Assembly (NCBI GenBank): GCA_014871385.1
Contig: CM026426.1
Location: 60,984,084 to 61,048,083, forward strand
Reading direction: 5' to 3'
From: Ceratodon purpureus
Taxonomy: Eukaryota; Streptophyta; Bryopsida; Pseudoditrichales; Ditrichaceae
DNA: 64,000 bases
A program made the position numbers and the translations under genes. Position 1 is the first letter of the stretch. Each line of letters opens with the position of its first letter. The notes beneath the pieces are model-generated. The model was not told where the DNA came from and searched no databases. It saw nothing but the letters and a program-made list of their open reading frames with translations. Positions 11,694 to 24,799 of the stretch are shown one piece after another.

Positions 11694-14600
11694 TTAGATG
11701 ATAGTTCCATGAGGAATTGTTGCGTCTTTAAAAATTGTTACAAGACCACTTCTGATGAGAAAGCCTTCTGATAGTCTATCAGCCTCTTGAACTTCATCTA
11801 CATTTTCAATCTGCAAGTGAAATACAGTCATATCAGTCCACTTACACGAAAGTGCTTGGGAATAACAGTACAAGATGCATGAAATATATTGTCAACATTC
11901 AACTCCAGCTTTAAAGACTCCAGATTGAACCATGTTTTTCTTGGGCGGGGTGGGTCAAGTGGAGTACCTTAACATTATCCCCAATACGTGCATTCTTGTC
12001 AACAATGGCTTTTCTCACCACGGAGTTCCTTCCAACACCCATAGGTATTCCACCTGAAGACAATAGTTCACTCCGTTGCACATGCGTCTGGCACATACGT
12101 GGTAACAAAGACCTAGGCTTAGACGCATGCAGATAGCCTCGCCTGGATTGCATGGCTCTAGGAACATGAACACACGACTCTAGGTAGTTACATGATTAGA
12201 TGGGGATACTTCAGAAAGTGAACTAATGAGACATGCAGATGGCATGTATCAAAAGAAACAATATTATGGAAACCATAGATAATTTCCCTATCATAATATA
12301 AGTTTACAGAGTTATTACAGTTGCCAAGCTGTATTAGTGGCATGTTTTCAAAACTAAAGTTAGTACTATCAAGTTCAAACTAGTCCTATAAAACTTATTG
12401 CCTATAAATTATAGGAACTTTTTAGTTAGAGAATGGGTTCTTAGTTAAGATGTTTCAAGAGCTCTGTTTTAAATGGTCATTCAATTCTGTTCATGAATCA
12501 ATCTAAAGTGCCAATTCAATGTATCAAAATGGAAAGATGTTGAGAAGTGGGGTCTATTTATTCCCCTCCAATGAGCGATACATTAAATCTCAGACTCTGT
12601 GTGGTCTATTTCTCTGTTCAACCCATTTAGGAATTCGAGAGGTCTTTTAGGGTTTTTGGCTAAAATTGAAGCAGGTTGCTCCAAATTGAGATCAAGTAGG
12701 GCTCAATTCCAACATAATAATAGGGGCAAAATTTTATTCCACACCTTGCATCTCTCTCACCCCCTCTTGAGCATTTGCTCCAAGCCACACTCAATGGATG
12801 GGTTTTTAGAAAAATCTAATACATGCACTTACTTCATAATAGTCAGCACCCATAAGAAGTGAGTCTTCTATAAATGCACCTTCTGCAACCCACGAGCGGC
12901 AGCCCAAAGAAGAATGATAAATTTTAGCACTCTGCAATCAACCAAAGTATTGTTACACAAAAATGATATTTACCTATCAATTTATCAATACCACATTTGA
13001 TCCAAACCATTAGCCCCATAAACAAGATATTTCATAAATCTCTTTCGGAGAGCACAACAAATTGCATCAACATAACATTGGTAAAATAACCTTTAAGTCG
13101 CTAAAGGTTTTGCTACAAACAAAATGTGTTAAAATTTGTGCCTTATATCATAATAAGGTATCTTCACACAAAGCTCTAAAATACAAAATAAAAAAAATAA
13201 AAATTAACAATAATTAAAAAAAAAAATCATGTTTAGAGATATTTGGCTATTCAAAGCCAGTTGGGAATATCTTTAATGATCTTTTTTGTGAAAACCCAAA
13301 AAATTAAGAAATACAATTTTGATAAATAAACCTTATTTCCATATATATCTAAATATCTGTTTGGAGGTGTACGAAGTAGCTACATTCCTACAATAAAATA
13401 TTTTTGAAGTTGTGTGAATCATAAAAGTTGTAGTTGAATCCTTTAGATTTAGTATATGCATTTAAATATCACTTAAGTCCTTAAGGTTATTTATAAACTA
13501 CATCCAAAAGATAATTTTTATACCACTATGAAAAATTCAACTGTAAAGATTTTTATTAAATTTGATTATAGTATGCTAAAACCATAATTTTCTTTGATAA
13601 AATTGGTTATCAAGTTTTTTAATTTTTATCATGTGATAATAAAAATAAAACAATTACTATTTAAATGCAAAATAATCAATTATATAATAAAGCACATTTT
13701 TTATGTGAATTTTTATGCACATATTTATCTCTAAGAGACACACTTATTGATTTTTTATTTGTTAGAAAATTAGAAGTCTAATAATAACTCTCTCACACTC
13801 ATTTTTTCATACCCACTCTCTTCCTCATACTTGTTCTCTCACACCCACTCTCTCAAACCCACTCTCTTTCACATCCACTTTTCCTACCTCTAAACTCCTT
13901 ATATATTTGCATACCAATTATAAATTGATTAATCTTAATTAATAATCTAGAATCTAGATTTATCATCCTATTAAGGAATATTACTTTTGCATACAATATT
14001 TCATATATTTAGAAATTTGATATTATTGTAGTGTGTTCCAACATCTATAATACCTTTCAACCTTTCATAATTTCTGAAAATTTATTCTTAGTGATTTGAT
14101 TAAGAAAGTTGATTCTAAATAGGTTAGCCCAAAATAAATTCAATTTGGACACACTCCTACGATACTTTCTGTTGTGCAGTAACCACTTTTGGGCCATCTA
14201 AGGAGAGTTAAGTTGCAAGATAAAACTTTGAGTTGGGACTCTTGATCAAAAGGATACCTGGATGACACAACCCTCCCCTATAATACTGTCTCTAATATCA
14301 GCATCAGACATCTTTGATGATGGAAGAAATCGAGGCAGTGTGTAAATTGGAGATGCCCTATCAAAGAAACTGCAAGACCAACCAAACAATTTGGAAACCT
14401 ATCAGTGATTCAGTACTACTTCAGTATGAAATGCATTATCTCCGACTGCATCATCTTTGCTGGTGAAGGGGGCTTAACTTCTGAATCTACAGGATCAATG
14501 CAGCCCTTTTGCACGAAATATTTCGGGTGCCTTGTATGTTGAAGCAAGTGTTCCTCGTTCCAGATGAACAAGTTGAATATCACACTGCTAGTTCAAGTAA

Positions 14601-17456
14601 TCCTAATCAAGAACATCACGGCAGCCTTGTTAACTCACCTGAAGTCAGGAATAGGTTTTTTTGTGATTCCCAAGTTGGCGTTGTAAAACGCTTCGATTGT
14701 TCCAAGGTCTTCCCAGTAGCCATCAAATAAGTAGGCTTGCACCTGATGTCACCTGAGTTTAGTATTTAGCGAACGACTTGAAATCATGAGGGAGACTTAT
14801 CATGACATTGACAAAATGACTCTTTAATTGTAAAGATGACGATGAGGTTCTAGCATATTAAATGAAACACAATTAATATAGCTAATAATCATAAACTATT
14901 ATTATCTGAATTATTGGACGTCTTGATAAACCTGTCAGACAATCGACACATTTCCATTCAACATGCTTAATTCATAGAACGAGACAGCCCAGCTCGGGCT
15001 GCCATCCAACAGAAACAAAACCTCATGACTAGACAAATCAGAATTTTCGACTTTCCAATATGGTAGCATCAAGGCACAGAACATGAGATGACCTTTAATC
15101 CTATCTTTGTGGCTCCAGGAATCACTTCACCTCCAAAATCATTTGCCTCAGGAAAGTCATTTCGAAGCAGGGAAATCATGACTTCCTTACGCACCACATA
15201 TATACCCATGCTGGCAATGTAGGGTTTAAGTTTAGCCCTCTCAGCAGCCAAACCCAACACAGTGGTATCGACCTGCGAACCGACGAGAAGGTATATCTAG
15301 CTTAGTAGACTGGTGTTCACCTGGAGTCAGCCCAATCCATGTGTACGATTATTGACGAGCACCAATGCTGTGATACCTAGTATCTGATCGACTTTCAACC
15401 TGTAGGATATAAGTTCTCCCGATGGGGTAGAATCATACAGGAAGTATTGATCAGATGAGCCGGTCGATTACTATTATCATCCATTGCTCAACACTCTAAT
15501 TCGAACATTATATCTGTACCTGCATTTTCCTAAGCTCATCTCCCTTAGGCTTCTCTGCAAACTCAAAAATTCTACCCACATCATCAATCTTCATCAACCC
15601 AAATGCGGTTGCCCGGGCTTCATCAACTGCCAATGCCGCCACTGTAATATCAGCACTTGTCTCACGATGAACCTGGATAAACTTTTGATAATCCATGCGG
15701 TACAAGTGGTCTCCAGCCAACACCACAAATTCCAAAACGTCAGTTTCTTCGAAGAGCCAGAGGTACTGCCTCACGGCATCAGCGGTTCCCTGAAATATGT
15801 CAAGTAGGACAGAATGTTTCTGAGATGACGAACATCTGATCTCTCTTTCAAATGGAATAACTTTGACTGGAATCTCGGATATGCGTGCAGAATGGTGTTG
15901 CAAGAGTTCATTGATCCCGTCCTTTAATCAGGAGTTCTTAAAACTATCACAATATCCTTGACAATTATTAAATCTTTTATTCAGTTCCGAAGAAACAGAA
16001 AAATTGCAGATTTTACATGCACTCAGATAAGAAACGAGCAGAAAACAGTACCTGGAACCAGTTGGGATTCTCAGGGCTTTGCTGAGCAGCCAGACACTCT
16101 ACAAAACCTTCGTGTTTATAACCGCCAACCTGATTCGTATATGCTCGAGACACGTGCCTATTTAGTGATGCAGAGTTGTATTGAGTGAGAACATAGACTT
16201 TGTTGATGTTACTGTTGATGCAATTGCTAACTGGTATATCGATCAAGCGGTAATTGACACCAATCGGAACAGCTGGCTTGGCACGCTTCATAGTCAATGG
16301 ATACAATCGGGTTCCTGCTCCACCACCAAGAATGATTCCTAGAACACTCTGCGAAACCGTGATTAAATCCAATCAGATTGAAGATTTTAAAACAAAGCAG
16401 CAAAAGTGGTCTAAAGATTGAGTTACTGTCTGTTGCACCCATGATTAAGCCTCCTATTGTGCGACTCCATGTCAGAGTGCCTTCGATGCAATTGAAGTAA
16501 ATTCAGCAGGATTCATCATACTCTCCTACCCAGGTTGCATACAAATCACAATCTATAATGTACAAACTAATATTAAGACCAGGAGCAAAAATTGATGGTG
16601 ATCTAAAATTCCACGTAATGTAAAACAAGGCACTAAAACGACTTGAAAATGGCGGAGGAACTGTATGTATCAGATGCACAACTTCGTCAATGGCTAGGCA
16701 GCAAGTTTGTACAGACTTCTTAGCTTCACCGCACTCCAAAATCCAAGTTCAGACTCTAATCCCCAAAACTGAAACTTCTACCAGTGATACATTACAAGAG
16801 TGGCGGAGGGAAAAAACAAAAAATACCAACAAACACCCTATTCATTAAGTAACGTATGTGTATGTAGTATTCATTATCAACCACGATGAAAGTAACGTCG
16901 CAAAAATTTCTTCTGCAAAATATATACATGTGAAGTAAGACTTCCTAGATGTAGCCTGTCAAACTAGCACACACTGGTTCTCAGCTGTAGAGGGTTTAGG
17001 CTGAGGAGCGGAAATCGGTCCCCCAGCTTTATCTGAGGAGATATATGAGCTATAGGTTCAAACGGGACACCAATATACGCATTAAAGAAAGTCGTAGTAA
17101 GAACGAGAGCTTAAACATTGTCATCACCGATATGCGAATGGCCTGAGAAAGAAATTTGAACTCACCCGACTGGGTTCGGGGTATGGGATGGAATCACCGC
17201 CCGCAGGATAATCCGTAACAGCCCTCGCAGAAATGACTCCTTTCCTCCGACTCTGATTCCTGGAGTTGATGTTCCAACAAGAGAGTTCTATTTTTGTTCC
17301 TCGCAATAAAGACCACATGGAAGTCATTTGAGAAGCATAGTTGGGGCAAATTCTTGATGTGATGCTCATCTTCGATGTCATTCCAGTGAATCTTGCTGCA
17401 CACGACAATTTGATGACGGTTGGCAATAATACTGTCGGTGTCAATGCAAACGCCAT
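11694..17456 (-). CDS. APS1: ADP-glucose pyrophosphorylase small subunit (plastid)
   Basis: This enzyme subunit makes ADP-glucose from ATP and glucose-1-phosphate for starch synthesis in the plastid. Nine coding exons join in phase: 17166-17456, 16052-16348, 15520-15789, 15093-15272, 14639-14742, 14258-14369, 12833-12931, 11968-12087 and 11694-11810. They give 529 residues; seed-plant small subunits have about 520. Exon 1 encodes a Ser/Thr/Arg-rich transit peptide; ATG 17456 is preferred, with an upstream in-frame ATG at 17480 as the alternative. Landmarks: [12 protein letters not shown] (about 105-116), the small-subunit signature [11 protein letters not shown] at the exon 2 end, [11 protein letters not shown] with the catalytic Asp (223), FAEKPKG with the substrate Lys (276), [19 protein letters not shown], and a C-terminal beta-helix ending [12 protein letters not shown]. 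Oddities: the usual QTCLDP redox cysteine before [10 protein letters not shown] is absent, and the C-terminal allosteric Lys is Arg (511, GFLIRSG). Intron 4 uses the donor GTCATC. It is certainly a small-subunit type, but a divergent one. Confidence 0.95.
13783..13882. repeat. CT-rich minisatellite in AGPase intron 6
   Basis: About seven imperfect copies of a (C/T)ACCCACTCTCT-like unit form a pyrimidine tract inside the 1.3-kb AT-rich intron between exons 6 and 7. No function is implied. Confidence 0.6.
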
Positions 17457-18565
17457 CACGCCGATATAACTTCTCCACAAACAAGCAACCGCTACGGAAT
17501 TTCCGAGGGTAATCTAAAATGCACTATGAATCCTTTCCCAAATGGAGCGAAGTAACATTGTAGTTTACGTCCAGAGCCCTCGAGTTGCGACCTATATCCA
17601 AAGCACCTGCGAAATTACTGGTTCTTCATGAATTCGTTCTCCAGCCTCGGCCTATTCTTCATGTCTCACATAACCGATGCTTGATGTCGAATGGAAAACA
17701 GAGAATACCACCATCATCGCAGCCTTTCAAACCATTACGTGCCTTGAGAAACATTACAACATCCTCACATCCCTACCGAGTACCTCGTCTAGTCCATTCC
17801 AACATGATCTTTGGCTCGATGACCATCAAAGAACTATCCAGAACAGCTGAGCAAATGCTTCAGTAGATCTCATTCTTATTTGCTAAGGCATTACCATCTC
17901 ATAACATCGTATCAATCAAATTTTCAGCACCATGTTGGCCAACCATACGGCTCTATTCAGGAGGCGTTTCTGTCTTTTAGTAATCAGATCAAAAAGGTGG
18001 TGCAGAGACAACAATCATAATTCCAGTGATTTCAAGCAAATACACCTGCTGCAATCTCGTATTAATCTCCTTCTACAAATTCATCACAATCCAACCAAAC
18101 TAAATGAGGACCAAACCAGAAGACTAAACCAAAGTTCATGGACCTTGACGCATCGCGCTTATATTTTCTAAACCCCAACACCTGTGCCACTCCGCTCCAC
18201 TATACAAATTACCATTGATGATAGTCTATAGAGTCTACATACAGCGATCGAAGGAACACAAGGCTTGAGGTGCGAAGCACTTGGACGGCTCTGATCAGAA
18301 AAACTGCAGAGATCAGATAAAGACCCTATATGTAATGCGGATCATTTAAGAAATTATTACTCTAGACGCCAGAGTCGATGGTCACCACTCCGAAGAACAA
18401 TATCATATAAAACGTCCCCAACGTTGATGTGCACATAGAATTTCACTGGGACTGGACGGGAACGGGACAAGGACGCCTTCTCATGGAACAAACACAGCAA
18501 AGTTAACACGGCAGACACAGCAGACACAGCAATTTCGACTTGCCACTACGGGTTCAAATTTTATG
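17457..18565 (-). promoter_or_regulatory. AGPase upstream region with TATA-like site
   Basis: On the minus strand, upstream of the AGPase start, AAATATAAG at 18158-18166 is a plausible TATA box. It would place transcription start near 18.13 kb and give a long leader that may contain an intron. No coding sequence was recognised here. The assignment is positional and weak. Confidence 0.25.
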
Positions 18566-18615
18566 TAAAGTAGACTCTATTATGCACCGTAAAGTGCATA
18601 ATAGAGTCTACTTTA
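18566..18615. repeat. Perfect 22-bp inverted repeat with 6-nt loop
   Basis: The arm at 18566-18587 (TAAAGTAGACTC...GCAC) is perfectly complementary to 18594-18615, with CGTAAA between them. The hairpin would be very stable. It could be a tiny MITE or a small-RNA-type hairpin upstream of the AGPase gene. The region from 18616 to 19287 shows nothing further apart from AT-rich sequence. Confidence 0.85.
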
Positions 18616-19287
18616 TGGTATATTGAGTTTGCTATACATAGTTGTGTCAAAATATTACAACATTAAAGTTTTTATAAATCACCATGTGCTATGAAGGGCT
18701 ACCATCATTGTTGTTATAATTTCATACAATAAGCCTGTGAGTTACAAAAACTTCAAAGGTCTCATAGAGTACTCTATTTGACCCATGTTTAAGTAAAAGA
18801 AAAGTCCATAATTTACTCAACAAAAATATGATAATAACAAATATAAAATCAAATGATGAATTGCATAATACACAAAAATGAAACAATTGGTGTAAAGATC
18901 ATCAAATCCGTTCAAAATGTTTTGTACTACATAAAAATTTAATTGCTCGCTGATGATAAAAGCTCATCAATGATTTTCATCAATGATTCGATAAGTATAA
19001 TATTAAGAATTAAGATTTGAATGCAAAACACGAATCACAATTGTTGTTGTCAAGAATAAAATTCTGATTCAACTAGAAAAGTGAATGATACAAAGTCAGG
19101 TCCCCGCTCATGACAAATGTAGATTAATGCTTAATTTGCTACTAATATAAAACATGAAGTTTTAAAACATGAAGTCTATTATTATTAGTATAATCTACTT
19201 CTTGAAATCTATGACAACTGATATAACCTGCTTCCTGAAGTTTATTGGAACTAATATAACCACGTAAGGGCTGTGGCATGTGAAATT

Positions 19288-20220
19288 GTACAGTTGGGTA
19301 CAACATGCTTACGAATTTCCGTTTTGAGGGAATTTTTTAGAAAAGTTTGAAAATTCATTGTGAACTCAAAAATGATCCGATTTGAAAACCGTAAAGTGTG
19401 TTGGAATCACATTGGAGTGTACTACAATATAGTGATAAATTAACGATTCCTTTTTGTAATATAATTCAACATGTTACAGTTAAATTACACACCACCTACC
19501 ATCGACTACTCCTACCTTTTGCTCTAATCGTAATATACGTTTCAATTGCAATTTTGAAATAAGCTTTCAAACTTGTTCTTAGGATCCTTTAGCGCATACT
19601 TGAATGATGAATAGAATTTCCTATGTTGAATTCTTTGGTTTGGAGTGGTTTCTTACGGGTTTTCAATCAAAACTCATAGTTGAAAATAAATACTCTTTTG
19701 AACTTAGCAAGAATATTATGAGAATTTAAGCTAGACATTAGAGTTATCACTCTAATAGCCTCCAACCATCCTTTAAGTCCTTGGAGGACAAACATAATAG
19801 TGTGAAAGACTTTCACAAGTTTTAGAAAAAGTTTACTGGTCATTAGGACTTATTAAGAAATTCTTCCCAGCCAAAAATCAAACAAAACATATATGAATAA
19901 TACCATAAGTATGCGCTCAAGTATCCTAAGAAAAAATTTAGAAGCTTATTTCAAATTTGCAATTGAAACATACAACATGATTAGAGCAAACAGTAGGAGT
20001 AGTCGATGGTAGGTGGTGTGTAAATTAACTGTAACATGTTGAATTATATTACAAAAAGGAATCGTTAACTTATCACAATGTTGTATCACACTCCGATGTG
20101 ATTCCAACACACTTTACGGTTTTCAAATCGGATCATTTTTGAGTTCACAATGAATTTTCAAACTTTTCAGAAAAATTCCCTCAAAACGGAAATTTGTAAG
20201 CATGTTGTACCCGACTGTAC
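19288..20220. mobile_element. Non-coding element with ~315-bp terminal inverted repeats
   Basis: The left arm 19288-19603 begins GTACAGTTGGGTACAACATG. The right arm 19906-20220 is its inverted copy with only scattered mismatches, e.g. GTACAGTCGGG at the outer end. The unpaired centre of about 300 bp holds no convincing reading frame. Such long arms with no gene are typical of foldback or MULE-derived non-autonomous elements. The flanks (AAATT before, TTGAC after) show no clear target duplication. High arm identity suggests a fairly recent origin. Confidence 0.85.
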
Positions 20221-21936
20221 TTGACAAGCAGCAGATGGAAAGAATAAATGTCATAATGTGGACAAACTTGAAGAACTGATCAAGGTAGTTGTAAATCACC
20301 AACAAACGTTTGTTGAATCTACTTGTGTATGTCAAAACCGTCTAGCAACTTGAAGTTTGAGTATGGTCTAAAAGACTTGAACACCAAAAGTCTCAACGAC
20401 TTCAAATGCTCCAACGAGAGTTATCATTCTTCAATTAAGTAGTTTTTAGATCTGTTGGTTTCCTTCAATGCACACGTAAATGACGGTGGATGCACAACGT
20501 TCCATGGATTGTCTTTTATGCTTTTATATGCAGAATTGTCAACTAACAAGGTGTTAAGTGAACAAGCCCTAGTCCCCTTGAGCCTATCATTAAGCATAAA
20601 AAGGGCGTCAAGTGTCTTTAAGGAATACTCCCGTGTATTAGCGAACACGTAAGTCTTGCACCAACTCTGGTGAAACCGATACTGCATTTGTCCCAAACAA
20701 GGATAGCGCAACTAGAACGCTTTCCATAGGAAATTGAAATTATTATATCAAATGCAGCTCCGGAACACCACCTCAAAATTACTAAAACAAGAACATCTCC
20801 AAACCCGGTTTTATCCTTGTGTTCCAATCGCTGTGTTGCATCTTCACTTGAACCAAAAGCAAGCCATTTAGATCCTGTACAAGAAAATATTTGGTTATTT
20901 GACTCTATGATAAATTTCTAGTCTGGCTCTTAGCATCTTCATCTACCTCTATAGCTTGAAGGCACCATTGCTCATTTGCACAGAAGTCTTCCAAGGATTT
21001 ACTACAAACTACCTCTTCTACGGCCTCGATAATGATTTCATCCAACCACCACAAACATGACAATTAGGAAGAGAGTCGACATGAACAACTTTTGAACAAC
21101 ATAAACACGATTAACACATACATTGCAAGTTATTGATATATTTCTTTGATTATGGTTAAATACATCTATCATAATTGGTTTTCAATTGAAGAAGAATATT
21201 CAATAAAGCCTCAAGATGAAGCTAGGATGGTCGTGGCCTCCTCCTGATAAATAAACCTCCTCACAACTTCTTAGCCTTAAGCCCTTTGGAGGGTGCAATT
21301 GTGGATAAGAATTGGCCCTCATGAGCAAAGTTATCCGTTGGGCTGAATTTTTTCATAATTTATCAATTCCTTGTTGCTATTAAGTTCCAAGACTTCATCC
21401 AAGGAACCTATTCCAACTCCTACTCTAGTATTTTTTCAACACCTTTTGCCTAAAACTCGCAGTTTCCTATGACATGAGCCTCCACTGGAATATTACCCAA
21501 ATCAATGGCAATTAATGTAGAAGCTATTGTTCTCTAGACCTCCGCATTTGCTAGAGCAATTATCCTCTAGACTTTTGTTACTCGTGGAGCAATTGATACC
21601 TTATCTGAATCAAAGATGAAGGTCATCACCTTCACTCAAAGGTGGGCATTGTACTTCTCTTCTTCACTTTGCACAATTTCTACTCCTAAGTGCCTTTGGA
21701 AAAGCACACAAACAATTGGTCAGTTGAAGTACGCAGATGTTTAGTAGAGGCCAACAGAATAGTTACAGCAGACGGCCTGCATGCGGGGCAGGAGACATCA
21801 CAAATGGAAAGTAAACGTGTAAAAAGAGGAGTGTCTTACGAGAGAAATTGTGGTGACATTTCCTCCTCTCTAGATGTTGATGACCTTCACCTCTACACAG
21901 TTCATCGACAACTCCAAGAGAGATATTTGGAATGCC
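20221..21936. other. Eroded sequence, unassigned
   Basis: Short open frames occur on both strands but none shows a recognisable family, start context or splice pattern. Part of the minus strand may be the 3-prime continuation of the degraded frame described next. Confidence 0.4.
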
Positions 21937-24160
21937 TAGCATGTATGGCAAGCTCCTTTGTCAAACCACTCCTTAATACTTCCGGCTGTTGATTGGTCCT
22001 CAACGAGCGGTGAAGGCCTTTTCAATTTGGTTAATTGAGAGAAGTTGGAAAAGCTATCTACCACTACTTCTTGCCGCTCATATATGATAGAGACAAAAAT
22101 GCTAGGTCTTAGTTCTAGCGGGCTAGATCGCTTAAACCCGCCGGCATTGTCCGGAAGGTACTCCATGGTATGCATTATCCAAGGGCATCCCATTGCTCTT
22201 CCCTAGACTTGCATGGAGAATATAGACTTTGCCTTCGTAATCCATACTAAAGGGGCCACAACAATTGTAACCTTCACAAAATTACCTTCTTCATCATAGC
22301 CGTATAGGTCTCCATCCACCTCCTAGGCAACCGTCTTGTTTACGAGCTTCACCCCTTTCTGAGTAATGTACACAATGTTCCCATCTTTGTTGAAGAAAAA
22401 AACAACAAAGATTTGTAGGGTGCAACGTGACAAGGGGAAAGGTCCAAGTTCATCAATGACCTTCATTGTCTCTTAAAGAGCTAGAGTGACACAAGCATCA
22501 AACTGCATCAGCCATTGCAAGGACTCCAGAAGCTCAATTTTTGATTATTTTCAAAGCTTTTTGTAGAACACATCTAGAGGTTTAAAAGTTGGGCAGATTC
22601 ACTATATTCTCCAGCTAGCAAAGCTACTCCTTACTTAGTTTGAAACACCTCTGCTCTTATGTTGCTTAATTTTTGAAGAGAGACCTATAATGGAAAACCC
22701 TTGCTTTCTGGATCACAGCTTGATCTCTATACATTTTTTGCAACCCTCAACCTTACTGCTTATCCTGATGGAGATGAGGCCCTTTTTGTCCTCAAGTTCT
22801 ATCCATAGCTCTAAACTTCACACCTTGTAATTCAACTCGCTAGGCTTCCAGTGAAGGTAATCTCTAAACATAAGCATGAATTCGTTTTGTATGATGTAAT
22901 TAAATTTTTTTTTTTTCCATACCACTCATGTGATGAGATTTTGTCTTGCTCAATGTCAACCTCTTCCATGACCTTGATTTAGACCTTGCAGTCTACGATT
23001 CCTCTTGCGATTGTAGCCGTGGAGGTTGATTACTTACTGCAAGTCATTCAATGTTATGTCTCAACGGAGGAGCTTCTGGATTAGGCCAAGTTTCATTCCA
23101 TCCTTGCCAAAAATTATCCCCTAGTCTCTAAGATCAAAGACCACTTGCAAGTCATTGTAAGTTTTATTTATAACTTAAATCCTAGGCAATTTATGCAACT
23201 TTGTCAAGATGCCTTACCAAGGATGAGGCTTAGGTACTCTTTGAATACAAATTGCAAAACAATAAGAAATCCCACCGTGATATTAGTTTTTAGTGTTGGT
23301 TTGAAAAGCTATGCCACCGTTAGCAGCCCGCTAGCTAAGGTTTCACCCCGTAGCAAAATCCCCTCCGCTGAAAAAAAAGATAAAAAAGACATTGAATCGC
23401 AACTAATAGGTTACCTTACCTTCCTCTATGTTCTGTCAACTTTCTTATTCATCCTCCTCTTCTCAATCCACTTTAAATGCATCTTCTTGAGTTGGAATCT
23501 ATAGTTGGCTTCTACAACTTTGTCCTTTACTGCAATGTTCAAGGCATTTGAGTCCTTAATGAGGGTGTTGACGTCCGAGGTCTAAATATGAATGGCATTT
23601 TATTTTAAATAGTAGGACATGCTTCTTGATTTGGAAGGTTATTTTTCTCCCAATTCACTAGAAGCCTTGAACGTGTATTGGCCTTCAATAATGGACCAAT
23701 GGAAATTGCTTGCCTTCTTCAAAGGAACTAATTTTCCATGCTCCACGACCTCATCATTCTTGCCTAGAAAGGAATTCTAGTAGTGCTTCCAAGCCAGCCA
23801 AAGCTACCATGCCTATGTTGGGATCTGTTTGAACAAGGTTGCAAATCAGCGGAGGATAGTCTAGCTCAAGCTATTTTTGGATGGCTCTAAGTTCCTTGTA
23901 AAAACATCAATCTGTTGCTACCTTTTCTTCGATAGTCCCATGTATTTCATCTGCTCCGGGACTATGTGGATCTTCTCTTGAGGAATCATATCTCATTGGA
24001 GACGTTGCTCATAAGAAAAAATTGTCCAAGTATCTCCTCTAGAGTCTTGTATAAAAAGGTCAACATCCTTGTTGTCTTGGTGGAAAAATTGTTAGCAAGC
24101 ATGAGAGTCTGAGCAACAATCTATTTTTTCTCTTCTCTTCTTCCTCCCGATTTGGACTTC
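21937..24160 (-). pseudogene. Degraded coding region of an unclassified repeat
   Basis: On the minus strand, long stretches read coherently but are cut by many stops and probable frame changes, so the region is dead. Near 23.7-23.6 kb, WSIIEGQYTF resembles the EGQxT core of ParB-like fold proteins that I associate with multicopy genes of non-seed plants; this is from memory and unverified. Further on, EVDGDLYGYDEEGNF (about 22.3 kb) and MGCPWIMHTMEYLPDN (about 22.2-22.1 kb) are well-formed protein segments without a family I can name. I cannot say whether it was host-derived or belonged to a transposon. Confidence 0.4.
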
Positions 24161-24311
24161 ACCGCCACTCCACTACTCTACCCTATTACAGCCATTCTCT
24201 TTTGCATTCATTGACTCCTCTATTTCATGAGTTTTTTTGACCTCCAAAGTGCCCCTTTGGTCGCCTCCTCAACACCAAATTTTGGCTGCCTCTTTTCTTT
24301 GTTGCCAGCTT

Positions 24312-24562
24312 ACCAAGACATCATCATCAAGCCTTGCAATCGCATTAAAATCAGCAACCAGCAACGCTCAAATCAATGCTCGAACCAAGTTCTCAAAGGG
24401 AACAAAATCCTCATGGGACGGTCATAAGGAGCACTTGAATTACATTTGGGAACCCCTTGGAGTATGCCTCGGTACCAAGACACCATCATCACGCCTTGCA
24501 ATCCCATTAAAATCAACAACCAGCAGCGCTCAAATCAACGCTGGAACCAAGTTTTTAAAGGA
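24312..24562. repeat. Two ~90-bp direct repeat copies, 162-bp period
   Basis: Copy one at 24312-24401 starts ACCAAGACATCATCATCAAG and copy two at 24474-24562 starts ACCAAGACACCATCATCACG. They are roughly 85% alike. The period of 162 bp is 54 codons, and one plus-strand frame (24237-24620) stays open through both copies, giving similar peptides (SSxLAIxLKSxTSxAQINAxTKF). Confidence 0.75.
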
Positions 24563-24799
24563 ATTGACAGTAAGCTTGAATGTGTTAATCTCTAGAATAT
24601 GCACTAGAAGAATAGTATGATTCTTGAAAGCAAGCATGTTCTTATAATAAAAATAAACGGGGAACTAACGTGATTTTTTAGAATGAAGTCTACACTCTAA
24701 TAATCAGAATGCATTAATCTCATGTATTCTTCATTGATTTCAATAATCTAAAGTGACATTGCACTGTTCCTCACTGTACATGTTATGTTGTCTCTACAG

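Noticed and set aside
14509-16188. Plus-strand open frames opposite the AGPase exons.
   Set aside because: They are antisense to conserved exons and end at arbitrary points; the minus strand explains the openness.
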